From positions 1-64,000 of the forward strand of contig NZ_SBIT01000007.1 in assembly GCF_004765785.1 (NCBI RefSeq): 64,000 nucleotides of DNA, written 5' to 3'. A program made the translations under genes and the position numbers. Source of the stretch: Halorussus ruber (GTDB lineage Archaea > Halobacteriota > Halobacteria > Halobacteriales > Haladaptataceae). Of this stretch, positions 1 to 8,260 are shown piece by piece (position 1 is the stretch's first letter; each line of letters opens with the position of its first letter). Below the pieces are notes generated by a model. It had not been told where the DNA came from, did not search any database, and was given only the letters and a program-made list of their open reading frames with translations.

Positions 1-227
1 TCTTCCGCGAGGTAAAACGACGAACCTCATCGTTCAGTAACTGTTTTAGCCATGTCGAACCAGCAACTGCTGAAACATGGTTGCAAGCGTTCGCCGTCTG
101 GCACAATTCCACTAACTAAACACGATGAATCTAAGCCGACGGATATTAATCTTGTCCCCGGGTCGATACGAAACCGGCGAGCGGTACCGGCGAGAGTTTC
201 TTTACCACACGGTCCGTAGCCGTCCCT
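1..227. other. No recognisable gene
   Basis: Only very short open frames are present and none has a recognisable product or good start context. It is upstream DNA of the first gene; nothing else was seen. Confidence 0.5.
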
Positions 228-797
228 GTGTTGCCCGAATGGCTCGTGGTCGGCCTCTGGTTGTCGGTCGGCGTCGGCGTCCTCATCGGCGTCATCTTCG
301 TGGCCGGGGCGCGTCTCTACCCGAGCGAGACCCCCACCGCGACCCACGCGACCGGTGAGGGACGGCGGCGCATCGAAATCCGCCAGTACCTCTCGACAAT
401 CGGCGAGGAGTTCGCCGAGGACCACTTCGTCGAGGGCCAGCACGTCGCGTTCTATCTCCCCGAGCGCGACGTGGCCATCACCTTCGACGCGCGGGCCTAC
501 TTCCGCATCGAGCGCTCGTCCACCTTCGCGGTCCTCGTGGAACACGAGATGCCGGGGATGCATCTGGGCGACCGCCTGCCCTTCGAGACGCCCGATATTC
601 GGGACGACGAGGACCAACTCGACCCGACCGAGGCGGCGTTCGCCGTCCTCGGCGTGTCTCGGGGCGCGACCCTCTCGGAGGTCAAGCGCGCCTACCGCCA
701 GAAGGTCAAGGAGGTCCACCCGGACCACGGCGGCGACCGCGAGGAGTTCCAGCAGGTCCGCGAGGCCTACACCGCGGCGAAAAATCAGGTGAGCTAG
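228..797 (+). CDS. Membrane-anchored J-domain protein
   Basis: A 189-residue protein with one N-terminal membrane segment (about residues 5-28) and a C-terminal J domain (about 132-189) carrying the HPD motif at 164-166 that stimulates Hsp70 ATPase. The middle region (45-120) has no motif I recognise. It lacks the glycine-rich and zinc-finger parts of true DnaJ, which is encoded separately here at 31.8 kb. Inference: a co-chaperone recruiting DnaK to the membrane. The start is GTG at 228, immediately before the hydrophobic segment; no better upstream start is visible. A perfect 18-bp palindrome follows the stop codon. Confidence 0.85.
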   Translation: MLPEWLVVGLWLSVGVGVLIGVIFVAGARLYPSETPTATHATGEGRRRIEIRQYLSTIGEEFAEDHFVEGQHVAFYLPERDVAITFDARAYFRIERSSTFAVLVEHEMPGMHLGDRLPFETPDIRDDEDQLDPTEAAFAVLGVSRGATLSEVKRAYRQKVKEVHPDHGGDREEFQQVREAYTAAKNQVS

Positions 798-821
798 GCA
801 GTAATAAAAGAGACAAAGAAA

Positions 822-839
822 CGATTAGAATTCTAATCG
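822..839. terminator. Perfect 18-bp AT-rich palindrome
   Basis: CGATTAGAA followed directly by TTCTAATCG forms a perfect palindrome 25 bases after the J-domain gene. The missing loop makes a dyad operator or a cruciform as plausible as a terminator. Confidence 0.4.
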
Positions 840-931
840 AGAACGAGAAAACTATACAAAACGACTCGGACCATATTTCTGCCGTATTTCATACCGAATG
901 ACTATTAAACCACACATGGAAAAGAAGGGAC

Positions 932-1684
932 ATGTCGGACGACGACCGTTTAAAGAGGGCAAAGTTAGCTCGGGAGGAGGCACGCGAGACATTAAGCGAG
1001 CAAGCGGCAACTCTCTCAGATATTGACGAGAAGGCGATGCAAATATTTCGAGCGAACGTGGTACTTACTGGAATCATCGTTAGTGGGGTCTCTATTGCTG
1101 TTCAAGCTAACGAAGCTGATACGACGGCAATACTCAATCCGTTTACCAAATTCGGGGCGGTTCTTCTATTCACGGCGACGGTCCTAGCTTCGGCTACGTA
1201 CACTTCAACGAGCGAAGAGATAGGCGTGAGTTCCGACGATATTACAGAGAATATCCTGAACAGAGATTACAAATATACACTTGTAGAAGAAGGTCTGGCA
1301 GAGGAATACAGTTCGTGGATTTCTCAAAACTATCGGTCAAACGTCCAGAATGCCCTCTTGTTCACTCTTACGCTACTCGCAACTGTGATGGCTATTTGTT
1401 ACTTCTTTCTCGGTGCAATTGAGATCTACCGCAATTCGCTCCCGTGGTACACGAATTTGGGAGTAGGAGTGGTATTTGCCGTCATTGTAAAGATTAGTGG
1501 CTTACGAGGACAGTTAAAGCGGTGGTATCGGGAAACCAACCCACAAAAGCGATTTCTCGGTTGGCTCGGAGGGTTGTGTTCTCAGTTTTACCCTAACCGA
1601 GTGAGAGAAAAACTGAGTGAGGTATCCGATAGGTGTGGAAGTAAGGAGGACGGCGAGACTGATGATAGAGACAGTACCGACTAA
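932..1684 (+). CDS. Four-helix membrane protein of unknown function
   Basis: A 250-residue protein I do not recognise. It has a charged helical N terminus (about 5-38, coiled-coil-like), four probable membrane helices (about 42-58, 73-90, 140-163, 173-190) and a basic then acidic cytoplasmic tail. The start ATG follows a purine-rich stretch (GAAAAGAAGGGA). Base composition and third-codon positions are clearly more AT-rich than in neighbouring genes, which suggests relatively recent acquisition. It stands alone; the small gene at 1733 follows on the same strand. Confidence 0.7.
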   Translation: MSDDDRLKRAKLAREEARETLSEQAATLSDIDEKAMQIFRANVVLTGIIVSGVSIAVQANEADTTAILNPFTKFGAVLLFTATVLASATYTSTSEEIGVSSDDITENILNRDYKYTLVEEGLAEEYSSWISQNYRSNVQNALLFTLTLLATVMAICYFFLGAIEIYRNSLPWYTNLGVGVVFAVIVKISGLRGQLKRWYRETNPQKRFLGWLGGLCSQFYPNRVREKLSEVSDRCGSKEDGETDDRDSTD

Positions 1685-1732
1685 TGTAGATAGTACCCAA
1701 ATTATATCACTCACTCTACGCTACTAGCTCCC

Positions 1733-1837
1733 ATGAGCAAGAATACTGACGACGAAGAGAAACCTAGCTTCGAGGGACAGACGGTGTTCAAGGGTGACTT
1801 CGACGAGGACACCGACAAAGACGAAGGACGAGAATAG
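1733..1837 (+). CDS. Small acidic protein, 34 residues
   Basis: A short ATG-initiated frame in good codon context encodes a very acidic peptide beginning MSKNTDDEEKPSFEG and ending KDEGRE. Composition matches haloarchaeal cytoplasmic proteins. It lies 48 bases after the membrane-protein gene on the same strand and could be co-transcribed. No family is recognised. Confidence 0.45.
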   Translation: MSKNTDDEEKPSFEGQTVFKGDFDEDTDKDEGRE

Positions 1838-1889
1838 CGGACAGAAACCGGGGTGGACGACAGCAAAGAAACTACGCCTTCTCCTGAAA

Positions 1890-2675
1890 TCAGGGACCGA
1901 GTTCCGAGACCTCGTAGGTCACGTTGCAGTCCCGGAGCGCGTCGGTGACGCGGCCGACGATGTCCGCCGTGGCGACGACCACCGCGTCCAACCCCCGGCC
2001 CGCCGCCTCGGCGGCCACCTCGCCCGCGGCGAACGTCGTCGCGGGTTCGCACCCGACGTTTCGGAGCGCGACCACGGCTTCGACCCCTGTCGCGGCCACG
2101 AGGTCGGCCGACTCGCAGGCCTCGGCCAGCGTCTCCTCGTCGGCGGCACCCGACCCGCCGGACCGAACCGGCGGCACTTGATACACCGTGACGGTGCCGG
2201 GTTCGAACTCGATGATGCCCTCGAACCCGGTCACGCCCATGTCGGTGCCCGCCTCGGCGTCGGTGGTCGCCACGCCGGTCGCCGGACCCTCCTCGCCGGG
2301 CGTGGCGTGCAGGAGGCCGTCCCGAAGCGAGAGCGTGACGGCCTCGCCCTCCGCCACGTCGTCGGTGGCGATGGCGGCCTCCTCTTGGACGCTGCCGAGG
2401 ATGTCGTCGGTCACGTGGTCGGCGTACCGGCGCACGTCGCCCGCCGCCTGCAGGAGCCAATCGACGCCCTCCTTGGTGACGGTGTAGCGCGAGCGGCCCT
2501 CCTTCTCGACCAGTCCGTCCTCCACCAGCGCCCGGATGTACTCGCTGACGGCCTGACTGGTCACGCCGACCGCCTCTGCGATTTCGCCCTGACTCACCGC
2601 GGGTTGGCGGTCCGCGATTTCCGCGAGGATGCGAAATCTCGTCGCGGCCCGCTTGTTCTCCAGAACGTCGGCCAT
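1890..2675 (-). CDS. Winged-helix transcriptional regulator with C-terminal effector-like domain
   Basis: A 261-residue protein. Residues about 8-70 form a winged helix resembling MarR/ArsR domains (helix pair around VSQGEIAEAVGVTSQAVSEY, then the wing). The C-terminal two thirds form an alanine/valine-rich alpha/beta domain without a recognised ligand motif. The ATG at 2675 was chosen because the winged helix begins right after it; upstream in-frame codons lack regulator-like sequence. Its target is unknown. It diverges from the gene at 2793. Confidence 0.75.
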   Translation of the reverse strand: MADVLENKRAATRFRILAEIADRQPAVSQGEIAEAVGVTSQAVSEYIRALVEDGLVEKEGRSRYTVTKEGVDWLLQAAGDVRRYADHVTDDILGSVQEEAAIATDDVAEGEAVTLSLRDGLLHATPGEEGPATGVATTDAEAGTDMGVTGFEGIIEFEPGTVTVYQVPPVRSGGSGAADEETLAEACESADLVAATGVEAVVALRNVGCEPATTFAAGEVAAEAAGRGLDAVVVATADIVGRVTDALRDCNVTYEVSELGP

Positions 2676-2792
2676 GTGTTGACCTGTCGGGCGGCGCGTT
2701 AAAAACGTCGGCGTTCGGCGCGTGGGATGGGGTTCGGGTGAGACCCTCCGAATCGAACGCTTAATTCGGCTCGACTCCCTACTCGGCGATAG

Positions 2793-3128
2793 ATGAGTGG
2801 GGTCCACCCCGAGGCGACGGCCGCGCTGGTCGACCCGTGGCTGGCGGCCGTGCTGTCGGTCGCCGGACTCGCCACGGCGATTCTGGCGGGCCTCGCGCTC
2901 GCCGTGTTCGCGCGCCGCCGGTCGCGGTCGTACTTCCTCGTGGCGCTGGCGCTACTCGCGCTGTTCGCCCGGACGATTGTGGCCGCGCTCTCGATGACGG
3001 GCGTGCTGGCTGACTCCTCGCACCACCTGCTCGAACACGGACTCGACCTCGCAATGGCGTCGCTCGTCATCGGCGCGGTCTACTACGCCCGGAGCGTCGA
3101 ACGCCGCAGTACCTCGGAGGGAACCTGA
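2793..3128 (+). CDS. Three-helix membrane protein
   Basis: A 111-residue protein with three predicted membrane helices (about 17-42, 47-68, 85-103). It is followed after a single base by the regulator at 3130, so the two form an operon. Paired membrane-protein/winged-helix genes of this kind are common in haloarchaea. Function is unknown; a sensory or anchoring role for the regulator is only inference. Confidence 0.7.
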   Translation: MSGVHPEATAALVDPWLAAVLSVAGLATAILAGLALAVFARRRSRSYFLVALALLALFARTIVAALSMTGVLADSSHHLLEHGLDLAMASLVIGAVYYARSVERRSTSEGT

Positions 3129-3129
3129 C

Positions 3130-3651
3130 GTGACCACGACGACACGAGACACACTTCGCTCGCACATCGAACGCCACCCCGGCCAGCACTTCAACGCGCT
3201 GGTTCGGGACCTCGATCTGGCACCGGGACAGGTACAGTACCACCTCAGACGCCTCCGGAAGGCCGACTCGGTGGTCGAGGAGCAGTACTACGGCCAGACT
3301 CACTACTACCCGCCGGAACTGGACCCGTGGGAGCGGGGCCTCCTCGCGCTCGTCCGCCGGGAGACCTCCCGCGACGTGCTGTTCGACCTGCTCGAACACG
3401 GTCCCGACGGACCGAGCGCGGTCGCAGACCGGGTCGGCATCGCCAGAAGCACGCTGGAGTGGCACGTAGACCACCTCGTGGAACAGGACGTGGTCCGCAA
3501 GAAGCGCGACGACGCCAACCGGGTGACGCTCGAACTCACGAATCCCGAGCGCACCGTCGAACTGCTGGACGCGGTCGAACCCTCGCTCCCCGAGCGCCTC
3601 GTGGACCGCTTCGAGCGCCTGCTCGACGGCCTGTTCGCCGACGACGCGTAG
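3130..3651 (+). CDS. Double winged-helix transcriptional regulator
   Basis: A 173-residue protein starting with GTG. Two helix-turn-helix domains are visible: an N-terminal one (about 5-60, ending in a QVQYHLRRLRK recognition helix and a tyrosine-rich wing) and a second (about 78-130, AVADRVGIARSTLEWHVDHL). The arrangement is typical of haloarchaeal ArsR/MarR-like regulators. The stop of the upstream membrane-protein gene and this start are one base apart, which implies translational coupling. Confidence 0.85.
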   Translation: MTTTTRDTLRSHIERHPGQHFNALVRDLDLAPGQVQYHLRRLRKADSVVEEQYYGQTHYYPPELDPWERGLLALVRRETSRDVLFDLLEHGPDGPSAVADRVGIARSTLEWHVDHLVEQDVVRKKRDDANRVTLELTNPERTVELLDAVEPSLPERLVDRFERLLDGLFADDA

Positions 3652-3652
3652 C

Positions 3653-4120
3653 GTGGCGCGCGAATCGCTCCCTCCGGCCGCCCTCCCATCGCCGACCGTC
3701 GTCTTCGACACCAACGTTCTGGTCGCCGAACTCGCCTTCCCCGAGGAGCCACCGGTCTGCGTCGCGCTGGCCGAGGCCGATGCTCTCGAAGTCGCGGTCT
3801 CGCCCGCGCTCCTCGAAGAATTCGCGGCCGTCCTCGAATACGACCGACTGGCGCTCCCCGCCGAGAGCCGGGCCGAGGCAGTCGAACGCGTCGCGGAATT
3901 CGCCCGCGTGGTCGAACCTGCCGCCTCGGTGGACGCCGCCGAGGACCCGGACGACGACGCCGTTCTGGAGTGCGCGCTGGCGGTCGGGGCCGAGCGGGTG
4001 GTCTCGGACGACGCCCATCTCCGGGCGCTCGACGGGTTCGGCGGCATCGGGATTTCGAGCAGGGAGGCGTTTCTCGCCGAGTCTCTTCGGCGTGCCTCCT
4101 CGACCGGGCCAAACGACTAA
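3653..4120 (+). CDS. PIN-domain nuclease
   Basis: A 155-residue PIN fold. FDTNVLVAEL places the first metal-binding Asp at D19. An acidic residue in SPALLEEF, the D98-D102 cluster and VSDD (119-120) supply the rest of the Mg-binding site. PIN proteins cleave RNA and are often VapC-type toxins, but no antitoxin gene lies beside it. It follows the regulator by one base, so it may belong to that operon. The start is GTG. A housekeeping RNA-processing role is equally possible. Confidence 0.8.
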   Translation: MARESLPPAALPSPTVVFDTNVLVAELAFPEEPPVCVALAEADALEVAVSPALLEEFAAVLEYDRLALPAESRAEAVERVAEFARVVEPAASVDAAEDPDDDAVLECALAVGAERVVSDDAHLRALDGFGGIGISSREAFLAESLRRASSTGPND

Positions 4121-4145
4121 ACTCTCGTTTCTCGTTCGTGTGCCC

Positions 4146-4418
4146 GTGCCAACCGAGACAGACGACGTTCGCGTCTGGCTAGTCGAGCGCGGGTACAACA
4201 ACCGCGACCTCATCGTCCTCAAGTACGCGACGCCCGAGGGAGACCGACTCCTCCGGCGGGAACTCGCGTCGCAGGCCGTGGACGTGGACACCGTGACCGC
4301 CGCCAAAGACGTCTCGCCCGATGACCTCGAACGCGTGGACGAGTCGGACTTGCAAGAACGGTACGCTGACGAGGCCTCGCGGATGGCCGCGGAACACGAC
4401 CCCGAGGACACGATTTAG
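4146..4418 (+). CDS. Conserved-looking small acidic protein
   Basis: A 90-residue protein (MPTETDDVRVWLVERGYNN at the N terminus), with a second in-frame GTG two codons upstream at 4140. Composition is typical of soluble haloarchaeal proteins; there is no membrane segment and no recognised motif. It lies 25 bases after the PIN gene on the same strand and is convergent with the Xre regulator. Confidence 0.65.
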   Translation: MPTETDDVRVWLVERGYNNRDLIVLKYATPEGDRLLRRELASQAVDVDTVTAAKDVSPDDLERVDESDLQERYADEASRMAAEHDPEDTI

Positions 4419-4422
4419 GACG

Positions 4423-4641
4423 CTACGCTGACTCGCCGTTTTCGCCGCCGAGTTCCGGGTCGAACAGGTCCTCGATGTGACAGTCGAAGTGTCGGGCCAA
4501 CTTGAACGCGAGTTCGATGGAGGGGTCGTAGCGCTCGCGCTCGATGGCGTTGATGGTCTGGCGGGTCACGCCGACCGCTTCGGCGAGGTCGGCCTGACTC
4601 AACCCCGCGGCGTCTCGTCGCTCCCGAATCTCGTTCTTCAT
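4423..4641 (-). CDS. Xre-family HTH regulator
   Basis: A 72-residue regulator that is almost entirely one Cro/C1-type helix-turn-helix (LSQADLAEAVGVTRQTINAIE, then a tail matching the short YgzD-like group that usually accompanies DUF2178-type membrane proteins). Its start overlaps the stop of the upstream membrane-protein gene by four bases (ATGA), so the pair is one operon. The promoter contains two tandem palindromes, which probably bind this protein. Confidence 0.9.
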   Translation of the reverse strand: MKNEIRERRDAAGLSQADLAEAVGVTRQTINAIERERYDPSIELAFKLARHFDCHIEDLFDPELGGENGESA

Positions 4642-5057
4642 GGCCGGTAGCGGAGCGCGAGGTAGACGACGCCGAACGTGGCGTACAGCGCGACGAAGCC
4701 GTAGAGCGCGGGCCAGACTGCTTCGGGGACGGTGTAGGCCGTCACCTTCGGAACCACGCGGGCGGCCGACGCCGCGAGGACCAACACCGGCGCGAACAAC
4801 TTGAGGGTGAGCTGGCTCGCCTTCCGTTCGAGCGCGCGGTCCCGCTCGTCGAACAGCGTCAGCGAGGTGCCCTGCCAGACCGCGAGGAACCCGAGGATGC
4901 CGACCCAGTAGACGGCCTCGCTGACCAGCGGGTAGCCCAGCACCTCCCTGAGCAGGAGGGCGACGGCGACGCCCCCGAAGACGAACCCGTACATCAGTTG
5001 TCGATACCGGCGCTTCTGGTCGAGCGGACTCCGTCCGGAGGTTTGCGTTCGGGTCAT
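4638..5057 (-). CDS. Four-helix membrane protein paired with Xre regulator (DUF2178-like)
   Basis: A 139-residue protein with about four membrane helices in pairs (near residues 20-37, 45-63, 85-103, 112-133), separated by a charged loop containing FDERDRALERKASQ. That loop and the neighbouring short Xre gene resemble the DUF2178/YgzD arrangement. Function is unknown. The ATG at 5057 was chosen because 24 bases upstream lies a strong operator/promoter region, consistent with leaderless haloarchaeal transcription. Confidence 0.8.
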   Translation of the reverse strand: MTRTQTSGRSPLDQKRRYRQLMYGFVFGGVAVALLLREVLGYPLVSEAVYWVGILGFLAVWQGTSLTLFDERDRALERKASQLTLKLFAPVLVLAASAARVVPKVTAYTVPEAVWPALYGFVALYATFGVVYLALRYRP

Positions 5058-5080
5058 GGATGGTTTCGGGTGCGCGTGAC

Positions 5081-5113
5081 GTAAAGCACGCTTTACAGTA
5101 AAGTCTGCTTTAC
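5081..5113 (-). promoter_or_regulatory. Tandem palindromic operator over promoter
   Basis: Two 16-bp dyads, GTAAAGCACGCTTTAC (5081-5096) and GTAAAGTCTGCTTTAC (5098-5113), repeat with a 17-base period. The first has perfect 7-base arms; the second has one arm mismatch. They occupy the TATA region (about -24 to -56) of the membrane-protein/Xre operon. They probably bind the Xre protein and block TBP. Confidence 0.75.
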
Positions 5114-5313
5114 ACACGCACTTAGCTCTACCGACCAGTTGGCTCGCAGACGTGACTGGGATTTATCGAAGCTAGAAACGAAACGGTTTCTTTAGAATAA
5201 TGAAACCTGTTCTTAGAAATTGTAATTCTTTCTCTGCGGCTCGACCACTACCTTTCCGACCGCGCTCGCCCGGACCGCAACCGGCAAGGCCGCGGCGGTC
5301 CAACCCCGCGCCG

Positions 5314-6024
5314 ATGGACGCACAGTTCCGCGACCGGGCGGTCTACCTCCCGACCGAGGAGGCGCTGGTCGTCGCGGACCTCCACGTCGGCCGGGACGCC
5401 GAGTCGGCGGTCGAACTCCCGCTGGGCGAGCGCGCGGACCTGACCGAGCGACTCGCCGCGCTTCTGGCGGCGTTCTCCCCGGCGCAAGTCGTCGTCGCGG
5501 GCGACCTCCTCCACGCCTTCGACGGCGTGCCCGAGGGCGTCCGCGAGACGGTCGGCGCGCTGGTCGAGACCGCCGAGGAGGCGGGCGCGGACCTCGTCGT
5601 CGTCCGCGGAAATCACGATTCGATGCTCGACGCGGTGCTGGACGGCGGTGCAGTACCTTCGGGGTCGGTAACGACAGCCGAGGAGTACCGACTGGGCGAC
5701 ACCGTCGTCCACCACGGCCACGCCGACCCCGAGGCCGACGCCGACCGCTACGTCGTCGGCCACGACCACCCGGCCATCGAAATCGAGGGCAAGCGCCACC
5801 CCTGCCTGCTCTACGGGCCGGGTGCGTTTCGGGGTGCGGACGTGGTGATGCTCCCGGCGTTCAACCGCCTCGCGCCCGGCGCGACGGTCAACGGGATGTG
5901 GGCGCGGGACTTTCAGTCGCCGCTCGTGACGGACGCGGATGCGTTCCGGCCGGTCGTGTGGGATTCCGAGAGTGGGGACGCGCTTTCGTTTCCTCCTCTC
6001 GGCGAGTTTCGGCGGATGTTGTGA
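5314..6024 (+). CDS. Calcineurin-like metallophosphoesterase
   Basis: A 236-residue phosphoesterase with the canonical metal motifs in order: VADLHVGRD (DxH), VVAGDLLHAFD (GDxxHxxD), VVRGNHDSM (GNHD), VVHHGH and VVGHDHPAIE (GHxH). The layout matches the archaeal ICC-like/Mre11-related group often encoded beside repair helicases; substrate is unknown. The ATG at 5314 was preferred over 5200 because residues from the upstream start are Arg/Pro-rich and unlike the family. Confidence 0.88.
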   Translation: MDAQFRDRAVYLPTEEALVVADLHVGRDAESAVELPLGERADLTERLAALLAAFSPAQVVVAGDLLHAFDGVPEGVRETVGALVETAEEAGADLVVVRGNHDSMLDAVLDGGAVPSGSVTTAEEYRLGDTVVHHGHADPEADADRYVVGHDHPAIEIEGKRHPCLLYGPGAFRGADVVMLPAFNRLAPGATVNGMWARDFQSPLVTDADAFRPVVWDSESGDALSFPPLGEFRRML

Positions 6025-6404
6025 GTTGGAGGCGGAGACGCCCGCTTTTCTTCGGGGAGTTGTCAGGACGTTTGGCGGATTCAGAGTGTGAGGAGCGTTT
6101 GGCGGATTCTGCTCGGGAGAAGAGGAACCCGAGAGGAAGCTAGCTTCAGGCTTGAGCCGAGGAGTCTACCGCACAGCACCGCCACCGCTACCGCGGACCA
6201 CACCCTCCCCACCCGATTGCGTTGTCTGCGAACCACGTTCGCAGATCAGCGAGACGCAAAGCGTCTCGCAAGCCTCGTCGCTTTGCTCCTGCGCTACTCA
6301 TCCCTCGCGCGACGATGGCGTGCCACGGAGGGCACGCCAGCGCGCGCCGAAGTGAAGAAAGTGAGGCCGATTTCGAGAGGGTAGTTCGCTAGATTCTCAC
6401 GCCC
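6025..6404. repeat. Intergenic region with hairpins between convergent genes
   Basis: No gene was seen. It holds a duplicated GTTTGGCGGATTC motif (about 6069 and 6099). There is a 9-bp stem hairpin at 6249-6269 (GCGAGACGC, loop AAA, GCGTCTCGC) and an 8-bp stem at 6317-6338 (GGCGTGCC, six-base loop, GGCACGCC). Both flanking genes end here, so the hairpins may terminate transcription in both directions. Confidence 0.55.
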
Positions 6405-7700
6405 TCAGAAGTCCAAATCGAAGTCCTCGGCCACGCGCTTCGCCGCGGTCCGACCGCTCATCATCGCGGCGTTCAGCGAGGAGGCGTCGGTGTACTCGCC
6501 CGCGAGATAGACCGGGCCGTCGGGGGCGCGAACGTCGGGCAGGCGGTCGTGAATCCCCGGCGGTTGGGCGAACTGGGCGAACTCGACCCTGCTGGTGTGC
6601 AGGAGGTCTACGTCGAGTCGGCGCTCGGGGTACCACGAGTCGAGGGCGCGGACGGTCTGGGCGGCGAGGTCCTCGTCCGGGTCGTCGGGGACCCCGAGGA
6701 AAGTCGCGCTCAGGAGGTTGCGGTCGTCCGGCGCGTACTCCGGCGCGACCGACGAGAGCTGGGCGATTTGGTTCGGCGCGTCCTCCTCGGCGTTGAGCAG
6801 GAGGCGCTTGCCGCAGTCGAGTTCCGGCCCGTCGAACGCGAAGTACTGGGTGACACACCCCTTCGCCTCGGTCGGAATCGACTCGACGCCGGTCAGCTCG
6901 CGGGCCTGCTTGGGGTCGGTGGCGACTACCACCGCGTCTGCGCTCGCTGACTCTCGGCCGAGTTCGACCTCGGCTCTGCCCGAACCACCGGGTCCGGTGG
7001 CGTCGGGGCCGGTGGCGTCGAGGTCGGTCACGGTCTCGTCGGTCACGATTTCGACCCCGGCCTCGCGGGCGTTCTCGGCGAGTTGCTCGCTAATCGCCCC
7101 CATCCCGCGGGAGGGGACCGCGATGCGCCCGACCGTCAGCATCTTGAAGGTGAACTCGAAGACCTTCTTCGAGGTCTCCAGCCCCCTGTCGAGCGTGATG
7201 CCGCCGTAGAACGGCGCGGCGAAGTTTTGGAGGAACTTCTCGGAGAAGCCCCGCTCGCGGAGGTACTCGCGGGTCGATTGGTCGGACCCCCGGAAAATCT
7301 CGCGGTCGGATTTGTCGGCCAACTCCTGACGGAGTTCGTAGACCTTCAGCTTGTCCCGAAACGTCACGTCCCGGTTCAGGGCGGTCTCCAGCGCGGCGTC
7401 GACGTCCCTGAAGGGGTCGGCCAGCGTCGAGCGGTGGTCGGGCCGGGCCACGACCGCGCCGGGCTTGAAGTACCGCAGGTCCAGCGCGTCGAAGTCCAAC
7501 TCGCGCTCTGCCGCCGGATAGGCGGTGAACAGCACCTGAAACCCCCGGTCGAAGACGAACCCGTCCTGGCGGAGCGACCGCACGCGCCCCCCGAGGTCCC
7601 GGTGTCGCTCGAACAGTCGCACGTCAGCGCCCGCGTCGGCGAGGTGACGCGCCGCGACGAGTCCGGCCAGTCCACCGCCAGCGACGACGACTTCGGTCAT
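6405..7700 (-). CDS. FAD-dependent amine oxidase/phytoene desaturase-like protein
   Basis: A 431-residue flavoprotein. The N terminus VVVAGGGLAGLVAARHLADAG is the Rossmann dinucleotide motif, followed by LFERHRDLGGRVRSL (GG doublet). The C terminus YLAGEYTDASSLNAAMMSGRTAAKRV is the second FAD-contacting segment. This is the amine oxidase/carotenoid desaturase superfamily; the substrate cannot be read from sequence. The ATG at 7700 directly precedes the Rossmann strand. It is divergent from the gene at 7798. Confidence 0.85.
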   Translation of the reverse strand: MTEVVVAGGGLAGLVAARHLADAGADVRLFERHRDLGGRVRSLRQDGFVFDRGFQVLFTAYPAAERELDFDALDLRYFKPGAVVARPDHRSTLADPFRDVDAALETALNRDVTFRDKLKVYELRQELADKSDREIFRGSDQSTREYLRERGFSEKFLQNFAAPFYGGITLDRGLETSKKVFEFTFKMLTVGRIAVPSRGMGAISEQLAENAREAGVEIVTDETVTDLDATGPDATGPGGSGRAEVELGRESASADAVVVATDPKQARELTGVESIPTEAKGCVTQYFAFDGPELDCGKRLLLNAEEDAPNQIAQLSSVAPEYAPDDRNLLSATFLGVPDDPDEDLAAQTVRALDSWYPERRLDVDLLHTSRVEFAQFAQPPGIHDRLPDVRAPDGPVYLAGEYTDASSLNAAMMSGRTAAKRVAEDFDLDF

Positions 7701-7797
7701 ACCACCTGGTTCGGTCGCGCGCCACAAATTTTCTCTGCTCCGACCGCCCGAGAAACTGCCGACAACACCTAAGGTATGGTCCGTCGTACCGAATGCC

Positions 7798-8055
7798 ATG
7801 TCACGAGAAGTCAAACTCAGTAGACTCGACTCGGTCCTGACCGACCTCTCCTACCCGGTCGAGCGCGAGGTCGCCGCCGAGTCGTTCGAGGACACGACCG
7901 TAACCTTCGCCGACGGGGAGGCGAATCTGGGGGAACTGATTTCGGACACGCCCGCCGAGGAGTTCGACTCCTTCGAGGAGCTACGCGACGAGATCAACAA
8001 CACGCTCCCGCGAGAGGCGGTCGGCGAACCCTACCAGTCGGAGGGCGAGGGATAG
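7798..8055 (+). CDS. DUF5789-like small acidic protein
   Basis: An 85-residue acidic protein starting MSREVKLSRLDSVLTDLSYP, a pattern I associate with the haloarchaeal DUF5789 family. It has no membrane segment and no catalytic motif. Function is unknown. It is the first gene of a possible pair with the zinc-ribbon gene 64 bases downstream. Confidence 0.7.
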   Translation: MSREVKLSRLDSVLTDLSYPVEREVAAESFEDTTVTFADGEANLGELISDTPAEEFDSFEELRDEINNTLPREAVGEPYQSEGEG

Positions 8056-8119
8056 CGCGCCGAACCGAACCGACGAAACACCGTACTTAACTTGTCGCGT
8101 CGGCTACGCCGTGACAACA

Positions 8120-8254
8120 ATGGAGTTCTGTGACGAGTGCGGCAACGACCGCGCCCAGTGGTACATGCAACAGATTCGCGCCGCGGACGAGAGCGAGACG
8201 CGCTTTTTCATCTGTACCGAGTGCGAACACAAGTGGCGAGAGGACGACAACTAG
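8120..8254 (+). CDS. Stand-alone TFIIS/RPA12-type zinc ribbon
   Basis: A 44-residue protein below usual ORF length cut-offs. Cysteines at 4, 7, 32 and 35 (CDEC and CTEC) form a zinc ribbon. Between them, QIRAADESETRFFIC matches the C-terminal hairpin of TFIIS/archaeal TFS, with its acidic Asp-Glu pair at 23-24 and the aromatic FF before the second CxxC. In full-length TFS this hairpin reaches the RNA polymerase active site and stimulates transcript cleavage. The N-terminal RPB9-like ribbon is absent. ATG start; strong haloarchaeal codon use. Function as a cleavage factor or competitor is inference. Confidence 0.8.
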   Translation: MEFCDECGNDRAQWYMQQIRAADESETRFFICTECEHKWREDDN

Positions 8255-8260
8255 CCACTT

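Noticed and set aside
3653-4120. VapBC toxin-antitoxin locus
   Set aside because: The PIN gene has no adjacent antitoxin-like gene; the upstream neighbour is a two-domain winged-helix regulator, not a VapB-type protein.
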